From contig NC_134981.1 of NCBI RefSeq assembly GCF_965638725.1, positions 43,986,849-44,050,848 of the forward strand: DNA of 64,000 nt, in the 5' to 3' direction. This DNA is from Aptenodytes patagonicus. Lineage: Eukaryota; Chordata; Aves; Sphenisciformes; Spheniscidae. Shown here piece by piece: positions 11,489 to 23,698 of this stretch. The notes under the pieces were generated by a model. It made no database searches and was not told the DNA's origin. It saw only the letters and a program-made list of their open reading frames with translations. A program made the position numbers and the translations under genes. Positions within the stretch are counted from its first letter, which is position 1; each line of letters opens with the position of its first letter.

Positions 11489-12366
11489 ATACTTCCACTG
11501 CAGGAAAAGGTGTGGATCCAAATGCAGTTGATGCTTATGACAGTGGCGATGATTGGGAAATCGGGGTTGGGAATTTAATAATTGATTTGGATGCTGATTT
11601 GGAGAAGGACAGACAGAAATTTGAGATGAATAATTCCACTAATATCACCACCACCAGCAGCAGCAACACCAGCTCCAAGGATTGTGGGGGTCTGGCTTCT
11701 AGTGGGGCTAATGCTACCTCAGCCTTAGCTGATGGCCTAAAATTTGCTTCTGTTCAGCCCTCTGCTCCCCAGGGGAGTTCCTCTCACAAAGAGACTAGCA
11801 AATCAAAAGTGAAAAGGAGCAGAACTTATAAGGATGCTAATAAATCTCTGCCTTCTGCTGCCTTGTATGGGATTCCTGAGATCAGCAGTGCTGGCAAGAG
11901 GCAGGAAGTCCAAGGGCGCCCTGGAGAGACAACTGGCATGAATTCAGCACTGGGTCAGAATGTGAGCAGTAACCTAAACAGCAATAACACCACCACCAGC
12001 AGCAACACTAGTGCCTCTCATGGGAAAAACAAAGAGGAGAAACCAGGTAAAAACCAGGGCAGCAGAGGCTCCAAGTGGGATAAGGATGTGGGGAAATCCA
12101 GGAAAGAGAAGCATCATGACCTGCAGCAGGGCCACCCCAATGGCAGTGGGGGTGGCAGCAGCCAAGCTTCCTCTGGGCACCTGTATGGCTATGGCGCCAA
12201 GGGAGGTGGTGGTGGGAGCAGCAGCCCCTTCCACTGCGCCTCCTCCACCGTGGGGGAGGTGAGCAAAAGTACCCTGGATTTGGGGTTATTGGGGAACTCT
12301 ATTTTGGTAAAGAAGGAAGAGGAGGAGGAGAGCCACAGGCGAATCAAGAGACTGAAAACAGAAAAG
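11479..12366 (+). CDS. ZNF608: ZNF608 first coding exon (residues 1-296)
   Basis: The exon encodes the N-terminal 296 residues of zinc finger protein 608, a large nuclear protein (about 1,500 residues in mammals) and paralogue of ZNF609, implicated in transcriptional regulation. The signature near the N-terminus, [18 protein letters not shown] (about residues 20-37), is shared by ZNF608 and ZNF609. It is followed by Asn/Ser/Thr-rich low-complexity sequence, basic Lys-rich patches (about 105-125 and 185-212), a Gly/Ser-rich stretch (about 222-250) and an acidic-basic end, [19 protein letters not shown]. The open frame continues into the intron, but the match to the family stops exactly at the donor GAAAAG|GTAGGA, with GT at 12367. 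The exon ends in phase 0, which fits the exon at 41523. The C2H2 finger lies in later exons outside the window. I see no disruption. Confidence 0.95.
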
Positions 12367-15300
12367 GTAGGACAAGCTTCTCTCCATCCCTTTTCTTCTG
12401 TGTCTCCCTGTGTCTATGATAAACTTCCCACAACTGTGTGCTTGGCTCCTGTTGTTCTCTCAGTTGTGTATTTGTGACATGCATCTGTTCTTCCTCTAAA
12501 AAATCCCAAAAAACAAACCCCTTCCCTATACAGGAGACACCATGTTTTGAGTGTGCTTCTTTTCCTTTTGATTTCCCCTTCCCATCCCCAGACTTGGAGA
12601 ACATTTCTATTTTGCGTTGTCTGCTCCTTTCGATTGCATTCACCCAAAAGGACAAACCCTGAGATGACCCTGACTGAGCTGTTCCTGATTTTAGCAGAGA
12701 GCAGTAGTGTTGGTACCAGTGGGATGGCATGTGTTTGCAGGCTGAAGGTTTGTGTGTTTGCCTGGGATGGTGGTGGTGGTGTGTATCTCAGGCTCCACCA
12801 GCAGTAGGTCTTGGAGCTGTATGTGCTGTCCCTTTGCTACAACACTGGCGGGTATTCGCGGTCATTCCTCTTCCAAAGTCTAAAGGGACCTTTTCTCCTT
12901 TGACCCCCTCTCTGGAGTTAAGATTGCATTTGGGAGAAGAGAGGCATCAACAGAGACCTGGGCTCTGTCGCTCCCCTTTGCAGAGATGCCGGATGTTTAT
13001 TTTACTGGGGGCTCTTGCGGTGGTACAGCAGGCCAAAGGCCTCAGAAGCTGGTGTGGAGAATGGGGAGGAATGAGCCAGCAGACAGGTGGTGCCTCTGGT
13101 CCTCCTGAAAGGAGGAGGGGGATGCACCTTGTACTGAGATATGTGTGCAAAACAGCTTTCAGAACAGAGGGGAACAGTTTGTCTCTTGTTTGAGGGAGCT
13201 TTCTTAATCTGAGCCCCGTGGGTTCTTGGATGAGAACTGCTTGTTTATTGAGGGGTTGAAATGTATAAAAGAAATCGAATGAGGGTGTGTGCTTTTCTTC
13301 CTTTCTGTTAATGTATGAAGGATGCTCTCTGTAAGAATACATGGTCATGTATTCTTAGGGAAGGGTGGAGGGAGAACTTGGCTTTTGTTAGCACTCATTT
13401 AGGCAGGTTCTGGTATCAGCAGGATTTGTTCTGTTCAAAGGGCAGAAGGCAGCTTCTTGGGGATCTGGGGGGCTAGCGTTGGCCCAGGATTGCAAGTCAG
13501 ATGAATTCTACAGGTTGTTAAACAAAGTCTACCTGAAAAGTAAAGCAAAAACACACACCCCTCAAATGAACAATTTTAGGGTGTTTGTGACTTGATTGTC
13601 TGCTTTTACAACTTCCCTGAGCAAACGTTCAGTGATGGGAAAACTTTTGGGTTGGTGTTAACTGTATGGCATGGTTTGCAAGTACCTGGGAGGACTGAAG
13701 ATCTCAGGGAAGTTATGCCTTTTTATGACGTGTTTTTGGCTTTTTTATTTTTCAGTGATGTTGAAGGTTGTTTAATATTTAAGTAGACTTTTGAGGATTA
13801 GATTTGGGTGTTTGTCACATCAAATATTTGTTAAGAAAACTTGAAGATAATTTCAAGACCTTGCGTTTAAGACAAGGAGCAGATTAAATTTCATATTGTA
13901 TGCATATTATTGCTTTTAAGATAGCATATCTACAGATGAATTTGAATGAGCCTTGTGACCTTTTCTAAACACAATTGAAAGAAAACCAGATTGCTTTAAT
14001 TCATAGGTTTATATTTGCACTTTGATTTATGAAAGTTCTGTTCACTGTGAAAAGGTGTCCTAAAATTCTATCGTCTCTTTATTAACTTAGTACAGTAGAC
14101 ATTTACTTTTGTTGCCAATACTCTTCAAATTGCAGTTCTCTAATCCGCTTTAACTATTTAGATAAATTGCCCTAATCTGGTCTTCACAATGGTTGTGGTT
14201 AAAGAGTCAGCCATCTGATTGGATTCAGTGGCTGCCTGGAATGTGGGAGGTACTGCCATTCTGCAACCCCCTTAGCGTTTTAATCTTTCAGCTAAATGTT
14301 CACATTCAACAATTTTTTTTAGCTGGCAGTCTGAACATTTCAGTATCTCAAAAGCTGTTGTCATGGCAACAGAGGTTAGAGAGTGCTGTGGTTTCTCCAG
14401 TTTTTGTGTTCTTTTCACTCTGTAGTCACACAGGAAATTGTACAAAGTAAGTAATCGTTCATGTAATGTAAATTGGGTCATATGTAAATTAAGAGCAAAC
14501 ATATATGGAGTGGTTTAGAGACAGTAGTACACTTTGTGTTGTAGTTGCTGCTCTTCTAGGAGATTTAGAGCTTGCATTTCCAGTAACAGCCACTGCCCTG
14601 CTTTAATATAGGCTTCGCCCATTAGTCATGCAGTGTTGGCCGTTTTCTGGCATAATGGTGTGCTTGCTTGCTGTCTTAATAACATTCCTTAGTGTTTCTC
14701 TTCCTAAAGAATGTTCCTTTCAGCGCCCGTTGCTGACAATGGTTGCAACTTTAAACCTAGCCTGTGGTATTATTAGTGAAACTTCAGTGTTTTGTTTGCT
14801 GTTTTGGCTTTTTTCCAAATGTTTAATAATAATTGGAAAGATTTCTTTTAAAGGATTTTAGATTTGTTGTGTTCTTGCTTTAACTATTTACACACTAGAA
14901 TATATATGCTATATTTGCACAAAACACCTTGTATTTGTAGATAAATATATAATTTTCAAGCCTGCATGTTAAAATCAATTTCCAGTTGTCTTAATGTTCA
15001 TGAAAGACGTCTCATGAATTTGGATACTTTCTTCCTAGATACAAATGAGTTAATGCTGATTCAAAATCTGAAGGTTTTTGTATGTGATGTGGAATATTGC
15101 ATTTGTTTACTGTTTCTGAAAAGCTTGGAGCAGATTCCCAAGAATTGTAGTCACTGTTTAATTTTCACAGCATGCTTCAGGTTTTAGTCTATTTATTCTG
15201 TTTCCTTGCTGCAGAAAGTAATGTAAAACATGATAAATTGGATCTTATGGAACCTAATTAAATCAATGACTCTGTTCTGCTGGCTCTTTTATGCAGAAAC

Positions 15301-18300
15301 TGCAAGTATGTTGTAAAAATTACTACTCCCCTAATATGTGGATAAAGTCAAAGTATGCTGTAATTTTAAGATGTTTGAGCTATATTCGTGCAGCCCATTT
15401 TGTGGTTAAGCCACCAGTGACATGTCTGAATAAGTAGCTTTGACAGGTAGGCTAACTACTCCTAAAGATTTTTGGTGTTACAACCTGTCTCCATTCCTCA
15501 TCCATGCTTTTTTAGCACAGTTACTGGGTGTTTGTCAGCATGAACTCTTCATTTGCTTTAGCTATGCTTTTGTAATTTTAACAGCTGTTACATTGAAAAG
15601 CGTTCAGATTATCTAGAAAGTTTTGCTTTGTATGTGTTACAGGGAGAATTTGGGTATTCAAGCAGGCACACTTTACTCTGAGATGGGAAAGTTATATTTG
15701 GTGTATGCAAATCTGTGCATTTAAATGAAAATAATACAGAAGATCTGAATGTATCGTCAGAGCTGTAAAAAAACAACCAAACAAAAAGTTGCCTTTTTAA
15801 ATGAATCAATAGTAATATTCAGATTGGAATTTACTTCTCTTGTATTAGTGCATTGCTTTTCATTAAGACTGCATTTCACATCTGAAAGTTGTCAAGCAAA
15901 TTAACATGTTGGCTGGTATTATTTATTTTATTCTTCTTATAGCAGAAATGAGGGTGTTTTCCACTTCATTGGGAAATTGTGTACATTTTACCTATTGATG
16001 TAAATCATTTAAGTACATGCTTTGATTAATGATGTTATGGAGATATGCTTTTCATGTACTTTTCTAGCTGGCCTTGGCTCTAGTTTATTCACTGTGAAAT
16101 AAAAGGGCAAGGAGGTCACTTGCTGTAATTAAAGAACAAAGTCTATTGTTATTTGACAGCAAACTGTTTTGAAAGCTACATAAGATTTGGCTGTTAAAAA
16201 CACCGGTAACTATGGGTCTCTAACAATAAGAAGCTCAGTCATTGAAGAATTTATAATAGTAAATTACCTCCTGCAGGCAAACACAATCAGGGGCAGTTCT
16301 TCAAAGATCTTACTATTTGGCTAGAACCTGAATTATTTTGACAGTTCTGTCAATTTTTCCCTAAGAGGTAAAAAGAAGGAAAAAAAAAAAGACTCTCAAA
16401 GGATAACTTTAGCAAGCTCTGATCAGTCACCTAACTGTATATGATAAAACCATTGACTAATGGACTCTCTCCATGCAGAGAGTTTTCTGCTCTTCAGAGA
16501 AGTGTTCTAGAATTGTTGTTAGCTGAAAAATTATTCTTTTAAAGATAACTTAAGTTCTGAACTGTTAGGCAATGACATGCCTGACTGCAGCCTATGAGCT
16601 CTGGATAAAACACCATCCAGCCTTTTTTTGAGGTCTTTTATTGAAGCTAATGACAGGTCTTGTGACACCCTGAGATGAATGACATTATCTCTGAGTGGTC
16701 TGACAGGAAATAGGCATGGTGAAGCTGCAGGGAGGATCTGCTATACTTCTGGCAAGAGAGTAAAGCTTGGACCCCCTGGTTGTGATCATTAACACATAAT
16801 GCATTCCTGCTTCTCCTATGAAGGCCTTGGTAATTGGAAAGCTATTTCATCAACAACAACTTAAATCATAAATCTGAAATGCAAAGTTTTTCTTGCATGC
16901 TAAAACTTGTGTGTTTTTTCATAAGAAATGTGTGATCTAGTTTTAAAAGGTGTTAGTTCTAGGCTCTAATACTGACATTTATGGGAGAGTCTGTGGCCTG
17001 CTTTCTGTTAATTCGAACACATTCTTTGGATGTTGAATGCAGTGTTCCCCTCTATTTTGTCTTTGTTATCTGTGTGATTTGCATTTGTATAAGTAGACTA
17101 AATGCTGTTTGCTTCAGTGAGAGCAGTATTTATCCTGTGCTTGCTTTGTAAAACAGGTGGATTAAAAAAAAAAAGGCAAGCAAACCCACAGCAGTGAAAA
17201 TTACATTTCCTTAGATAAAATACTGTTGAGGGTACAGTGGGAGGGCAGAACGTAATGGTACCTATTATAAACTGAAAACCTGACATGGTACAGAGCTACA
17301 CAGCTCTGCCTGTGTTTCTCTCTAGTAGCACTTTGCTGACCATGTCCAGAAAATCCATCAGCATGTTCTTTGCCAGCAGGCCTGACAGTTGGCTGGTCCC
17401 AGTGGCATGTTTATATGTTCTCAATTTGCTGTGGTCAATATGGGGAGTTACTGGATCTCAGAACACTTGTGTATGTCTTGCTGACTTAATTTGCTACTCA
17501 GGTTATTTCAAGACCTTGATCCAGTTGAGAGCTAGACTGGAGGACATTTGTACGCATCCACTTGTTAAAATCCAAGCAGAGAGGTAGGAGAGCAGGTGAT
17601 CTGAGACATCCTTGAAATGGTGTCAAGTGTGAGGTTAATATTAAGCAAAATACAAAATTGTATCCAGGCACCCTTTTCCCCCCCTCTGAAGCCACTAAGA
17701 TTACTCGTGTCCAGGAAACACGCATGGGATTAAAGGCCACAGAACATGGTCTGTAAAATACTAGATCAGAAGACTAGCCTGAAGAGAGGGCATATAGAAA
17801 CGGAGGCAGGAAACACAGGCCAAATGTATTTAGAATCAGAGTTCCCTTCAAAATGCCCAGTGTGTCAGCAGTGTCTTGACAGACCATGCAATTTTGTTTA
17901 CCTTTTGAACCATAGTATTTGTTATAATGGTCTTGTTGAAGCGTTCTTTCTACTTATGGGCTGTGTTTCTCCAAGTCTTGGTGTTACTGGTACCTGTGGT
18001 ATCTGAGCACATTACAAGCATTATCAGGAATAAGGTCTCAGAATTGCTAACATTTCTGCTAACAGGAATACCACCTTCACTTCTAGTTTGGATAAAGACA
18101 TATAGTTATATAGTTTGGACTTCCATCACCCACCCTTGCAAAAAAGTTAGATCACTTCCATGTCTATTTAGGCAGATGTGTGTATTGACTTTGCTGAGTC
18201 TTCTGTACTTCTCAGTTATACTGCTCACTTACATAGTTTGAATTGCATGTCAGCCATATATTCCAGATTTGTTCCATGGTATACAATTGGGATTGCTGAA

Positions 18301-19281
18301 TATAATCAAGAGTTTTAGAGTCAACCTTGCTCTGAGCTAAGATACTTCCTGTTGGACACAGAAAGATGATCCAACAACCAGGTCATTCTTTACTTAATAT
18401 GCTTAGCACTATACCAGCTTTACATTGTACTTACATAATGTTATAGCATACACTGGTATATCGCTGCATTTCCACAAAAGGTTGGAGAGATTATCTGGCT
18501 TCTTAATTGTGCTTTATTTCTTATAATAGAAATACACCCTCATGAATCCTTAGATAGTGTCACACTTGTGGATCTGTGGATGCAGTGACTTCAGCTGAAG
18601 TAGGGCCATAGTTTTGCTAAAATACTGTGTTTGTTTTAGTAAGTTTACATGTCAAGTAATTGTTTATTTCTTAATAATAATCAGAGGAATTATATTGATC
18701 ATGCTTTTTTATTTTGGTCTGTACATTCCCTGTTAGGTAAAAGATAGCAAAATGGCAGTCCTTGAAAGTTTTTGATGATGATGTAATTACAAAATGTAAA
18801 TACCTTTCTAAAATTTAGAAATTATTATTTATATTTCTTCATTCTTTTTTAAATTTGACAAACTTTACTTGTTTTTCCCCTTTTCACACTAGAATGTTTC
18901 TGCCCAATGGAGATCTTCTGTGGTGCAGTGTTTAACCAAAGTGACTAATAATACAAGCTATCATTTTTTAATTTGCTTAAAAATATGTTTCAAATAAGAT
19001 AATTTGAATAAAGATAATTACCAGTTTTCATAGCAAGACTTGAGAGGTTTACCATAAAATGAGATTTTAAATCACAGGAATTTTTTTTTGTTACATTCAC
19101 GAAATAAAACCACAATTTACTGCAGGCTATGAGTAGCCATTTGGGCAAATATGAAGATCAGACTATTAACTTTTCATTGGGCTGTATCCAAAGTTTCACT
19201 AAGCTCTCCCTGTTGCATTTTCTCTTTTAATTCTGACTAAATGGTCTTGGCAATTGGAACAAAGTCTTTACATTGAATGAA
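12367..19281 (+). other. ZNF608 intron, left part, no recognised repeat
   Basis: AT-rich intronic sequence of about 6.9 kb. Several open stretches of 60-154 codons (for example 12729-13193) lack family features and are not supported as genes. I could not identify an RNA gene or a named mobile element here. Confidence 0.6.
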
Positions 19282-19470
19282 AGGGGGTCTTTGCTCACGA
19301 GCTAGCGGAGCTGATTGACAGAGCTTTAAACTAGGCTTGAAGGGGGAGGGGGATAATATCAGGCTTGCCCGTGACAAGCTGTGGGATGACACGCCAAGGT
19401 TAGAGGGACGGGGTGCTAGCGAGGGCCTCAGCCTGTTGCTCCGAGACATGCTGGGTACACTGGAGCACAC

Positions 19471-20065
19471 TTGAAGTCTTATGGAGATGAGCCAGGGGCT
19501 CCTGAGGTAATAGGAGCCAACAGGGAAACACCAGTGAAATACCTCAAAGGAATTAAGGGGTGTTCCTCTAAAAAGGTGACACAGCTGACAGCCCAGCTGA
19601 AGTGCCTCTACACCAATGCATGCAGCATGGGCAACAAACAGGAGGAGTTGGAAGCCACCGTGCTGCTAGAAAGCTACGACCTAGCTGCCATTACTGAAAC
19701 TTGGTGGGACGAATCCCATGACTGGAGTGCTGCTATCGATGGCTACAGGCTGTTCAGAAGGGACAGGCAAGGAAGGAGGGGCGGAGGGGTTGCCCTCTAC
19801 ATCAAGAAATGGATGGATTGTGAAGAGCTGTCTCTGAAGAATAGCCACGAGCAGGTTGAAAGCTTATGGGTAAGAATTAGAGACCGAGGCAACAAAGGGA
19901 ACCTTGTGGTTGGTGTCTACTACAGGCCGCCCGATCAAGGGGAGCCTATTGACGAAGCCTTCTTACTCCAGCTACAGGAGGCATTGCGCTCGCAGGCTCT
20001 CGTCCTGCTGGGGGACTTCAACCACCCCGACATCTGCTGGAAAAATAGCATGGCGAGCTGTAGGC
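19471..20065 (+). pseudogene. CR1 ORF2, endonuclease part
   Basis: This is the N-terminal apurinic-type endonuclease domain of CR1 ORF2, which nicks target DNA for target-primed reverse transcription. It shows LYTNACSMGNKQEELE, ITETWWDESHDW, FRRDRQGRRGGGVALY, GVYYRPPD and LLGDFNHPDICW in the usual order, including the Glu, Asp and Asn residues expected at the active site. The frame runs into the LTR of the ERVK inserted at 20066, so it is interrupted. The rest of ORF2 resumes at 26728. Confidence 0.92.
20060..20065 (+). repeat. ERVK target duplication, left copy (GTAGGC)
   Basis: GTAGGC here matches 26722-26727 on the other side of the provirus. A 6-bp duplication is usual for betaretrovirus-like/ERVK integration. 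Confidence 0.95.
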
Positions 20066-20410
20066 TGTGGGGGTGAAAAGCGGCACGGACTCCGGCAGAC
20101 ACGGCAACCAAAGACCTTTATTGCTTTTTGTTAGCATCTTTTATAGCAAGCAGAAGTATACACGCGCTACCTGCAGCTTGCAGATAGGTTATAGCCTTGT
20201 GTTCACGCGCATCTATGCTCTAGCAGATTGGCCCGTTCTTCCTGATCATGCGAAATGCCTTCATGGTCTTTATCTTGTTTTTCTCCTTCCAGCTGCACAT
20301 TCCTTTCTCTGTTATTTTCTGCTTAAGTGCCTTGTCATGCCAGGTGGTACAGTGTTTGCTCATTAAAATCAAACTCAGGAATGTCCGTTAGTGAGATTCC
20401 CATCCCCACA
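20066..20410 (-). repeat. ERVK 3' LTR
   Basis: The plus strand reads TGTGGGGG ... CCCCACA, an inverted terminal repeat with TG/CA ends. A polyadenylation signal is visible on the minus strand as AATAAA (TTTATT at about 20116). It is identical to the 5' LTR except at one base. Confidence 0.95.
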
Positions 20411-21498
20411 TCTCCCCCTTTTTGTTTTACTAGAAACACTGCTGAAACAGATCTTTCAATCATTTTTCGCATACCTTGTAACAGACACGGCACACAAACC
20501 AGGATGCAAAGGAACGTTACTAAGCATAGCCCTCCTAGCTTGGCTAGTCCTTTTAACCAGCCACTTAGACCCCATTTCCCGAATAATTTATCCAGCCAGT
20601 CCCAGGGGTCTTCCACTCTTAGCTTCTGTACTCCTTCCTTCAACATCTGAATGCTGCGGTGAATTGATTCCGAATGATCAGATAGGTTCATACAACACAT
20701 TCCCTCCAACTCTTCACACCCATGGCCTTGCGCTAAAAGCAAAAAATCTATCACTGCTCTATTTTGCAAAGTAGCATGTCGTATAGAATCTACATCCATT
20801 AGTAATCCTGTTAGTGCTTCAGAGGTTGCGTTTGATTGTTTCGCTAGCCAACATCCTAATTTATTTAATGTGACCAAACTCTTTGCTGCTGCGACACCTG
20901 GAGCCAAGATTGCAACCGCAGCTACAGTGTTCCGGTTCCATAGGTCGACAGCATCATCACATTGTGAAGTGTAGGCATGTGCTCCGCGCTTACTGCGCGT
21001 CTTAGAGGTGCCCCTTCTGTGGTCTAGGATCATAGATGTGTTTGGCATTAGTAGAGTTAATCTTCCCAACGAACACGGCCCACCTTTAATATGAGAGGGA
21101 ATGCCAGGCCAGGCTCAGGAAACATTGGCCCCTGAATAATTGAAATACAAACACCAATCCATTTTTATGGACCCTAATAGCTCGAGTTCCTGAGGTTCTA
21201 TTGGCAAGTGATTAAGATGTGGTAGGCATCCATCCCAATTGTCAGTGGCGTGTCGTCCCCCCCCGCAGGCCTCCTTGAAAGGACTAATCAGGCCCGAGTC
21301 CCAATTATCTAAAGGAAGCCCCACTAGGCAGGTAGAAAAGGGGTTGCCGGGGGAAGATATCGACAGGCAGATGGAATCCTGTCCTGTCTGATTGGCTAGA
21401 GTTACCCAAACATTTTCCTTCGGCTGTGAGGGTGCCCATAACGCAGCAACTGCACACAGTGATACCAGCCACAAGACACCCCCCCATACTGGCGTCAT
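20335..21498 (-). pseudogene. env: ERVK env, surface and CX6CC transmembrane parts
   Basis: Env would be the virion surface glycoprotein. The frame opens with a hydrophobic signal peptide (about residues 4-21) followed by a surface part. An in-frame TGA at 21115-21117 splits it after about 127 codons. The same frame continues through a furin-type site RSKR (near 20986-20997), a hydrophobic fusion-peptide-like stretch, a LQNRAVIDFLL segment, the disulphide motif CEELEGMCC (CX6CC), a hydrophobic anchor (about 20520-20600) and a short tail. The tail extends into the LTR. The surface part is only about 170 codons from start to RSKR, much shorter than in exogenous relatives, so an internal loss is likely. 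The CX6CC transmembrane type belongs to alpha/gammaretroviral env and does not match classical betaretroviral pol lineages. Confidence 0.85.
20411..20424 (-). promoter_or_regulatory. ERVK polypurine tract
   Basis: On the minus strand the bases next to the 3' LTR read as a purine run (AAAAAGGGGGAGA), the usual primer for plus-strand DNA synthesis. Confidence 0.85.
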
Positions 21499-21549
21499 GG
21501 TTTACGTTCTCTTTTTGTTCCGTTTCCACCCAAATCATTTGTCACACTG

Positions 21550-22062
21550 TCATTTGGTACTTTCCCAGTCCATTTCCCACACAGTCCACAGCTGGGGGAC
21601 ACCATGTGATCTCCCACACACTAGCTGTAGATTCTGTGGTTCGGCGCTCCCGGTGGTATGCCCTTTACACCTTGTGCACCTTTCCGCCCGGAACTGAGAG
21701 TGACAATACCAGTTTCTTTCGCAATTATCGTATTTGCACAAAGTCCATGCGTGATGTGTTTATCCGGGACACTGGAGGCAGGGAATTCCTGTCACCTCTC
21801 GATTATCCAGTTGACTCTTCTCCGCCGCCTGGTGTTCCCAGTCCACGGCTAATGGCAACCCACTTGGTCCTCTATATACCCCGACATGGCCTGGCCCACT
21901 AGGTGGTTCCCCGAATATCGAATGAGATACTTTGTGTAAGTCCCAGTAATCTACTTCAAACCATTGATGCATCTGTGGGCTCCTTGGGCTCCTTGTCCAG
22001 ATATGGTCAAACGCAGCGGGCAGGTATCCATCGGGGTCCACGATCTGTGGAAACACAAGCAT
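21550..22062 (-). pseudogene. Cys-rich frame preceding env, role unknown
   Basis: This minus-strand stretch is in the same frame as env and overlaps the end of pol by about 55 bases in another frame. It is open from 22062 to 21760 and again from 21741 to 21550, with stops between. The second part has clustered cysteines including RCTRCKG (CXXC), and the first ends IPCLQCPG (CXXC). It may be the remnant of a long env leader or an accessory exon. I do not recognise a family. Confidence 0.4.
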
Positions 22063-23698
22063 ATCCTCTCCCCCATGTTATAAGATCATAAGGGCCTTCC
22101 CATTGGCTATTTTCCAATGACTTGACCCACACCCGAGCCCTTTCTCCTACCAGAGAAGCTGAGTTACAAGATGTAAAGTGTCTCGCTATTACCGTGTTAG
22201 GGCTGCCAACTGCTGTCCTGTCTTTCCTTATTGTAAGATGATTTAACACATATATTGCTTTATGGAGGCGGGCTTGCGGTGATTCCCCTAGCATTCCCCC
22301 TTTTTGTTTTTGTAGTAGCTGCTTGAGAGTGAGATGAGCCCGCTCAACGATACCCTGGCTCTGAGGGGAATAAGGGATACCAGTGATATGTTGAATGCCC
22401 CATTGTGCCAAAAAGGCCTGCGTTTTTGCGCTTATGTACCCGGGCCCATTGTCTGTTTTGATCTGGTGTGGAACCCCTAGAGCAGCAAAGGCCCCTTTCC
22501 AGTGCCGTAAAATATCTTTGCTTTTTTCTCCGGTCTCTGCGGTCGCCCATAGAGCTCCGGAGAATGTATCGATGGAAACATGCACATATTTTTGTTTGCC
22601 AAATTCTCCGATATGAGTAACATCGGATTGCCAAATCTGTAGGGCCTTTTCTCCTCGGGGATTTACCCCTGTTTGGGGTATGGGAACTAATTGCTGACAG
22701 TCAGGACACATTTGTACAATACTTTGTGCCGTGTCCCAAGTCAACCCAAATTGTCGACGCAGCATTCGGGCAGATTGATGGAAAAACTCGTGCGACAATC
22801 GGGCTTGTGTAGAAACGTCTGGTACAGGGACTGTCCATACGGGGGCAGCGAGACGATCAGCTTGCGCATTCCCTTCTGATATAAACCCTGGGAGGGAGGT
22901 ATGACTCCTCACGTGGAGCACGTAATACGGGTTTACGCGGCGATTCAACAAGTCCCATACCTGTTTGAACATTAAAAACACAGGTTCGTTATCAACTTCT
23001 TTGAGCCAAGCCTTTACCAAGCGCCTGACAACGTTGGCGACGTACTGAGAATCAGTAACCAAATTTAATGGCATCTCCCATTGGCGAAAGACCTGAATTA
23101 CTGCGTATATTTCCACCAGCTGAGGACTTCCTACAACATGGTGAACTTGATGTTTCCATTCCCCTTTTTCACACCACACTATAACTGCCTTACCTGTTCG
23201 TCCTGATCCATCGGTGAATAAGGTGGGTCCTTCGACAGGTACCTCCTTACTCAACGATTCAGGAATTATACTAATTTCCTCATTAAGGGAGAATAATTTG
23301 TGAGATGGATAGTGAATTAGAGTTTGTCCCTTAAAGTTTTCCAGCGCTATCTGTAGTTCTAGGCTATTAGCCTCACACCAATTAAGGTGGTCTTTAGTCA
23401 GTGGGAGATAAATTGTTTTAAGATCTGTGCCCGTTAATTCCAAACATCGCGCGCGTCCCTTTCGCACAAGCATCGAAAACATTTCCACCCTTGTCACTAT
23501 CATTTTTGGTGCTTGATGCGGCAGGAATACCCACTCAATGATGGCTAAGGGATCCTGGGTACCCTTGGTGTCCCATTGGCCTAAGAGGCCCACTGCTTGT
23601 CTGGACTGATTTAGGACATACAAGTTAACTCCCAATCCTTCAATTACGCGTTGTGCCTGCCTCTCGGTAAGCGCCTGTGATATTTTTCCTAGCGCTTG
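22007..23698 (-). pseudogene. pol: ERVK pol: connection, RNase H and integrase
   Basis: About 560 codons are open after the stop that ends the polymerase part. RNase H is shown by LFTDGSG and LVTDSQYV. Integrase follows with the zinc-binding HEFFH and CPDC pairs, then the catalytic triad context: WQSDVTH, IKTDNGPGY and SQGIVERAH (D, D, E with the usual ~35-residue spacing between the last two). A C-terminal DNA-binding region with WEGPY and PRWIPARCV follows. All catalytic residues I can place are present. It would need translation through the preceding stop to be made. Confidence 0.92.

Noticed and set aside
12367..12474. Continuation of the ZNF608 frame past 12366 to a stop at 12475-12477
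   Set aside because: Family similarity ends exactly at a GT donor, and the next exon at 41523 fits in phase. The extra 36 codons are intron.
12729..13193. 154-codon frame in the intron just after the first coding exon
   Set aside because: Composition is intronic, there is no homologous feature, and it does not continue the ZNF608 frame.
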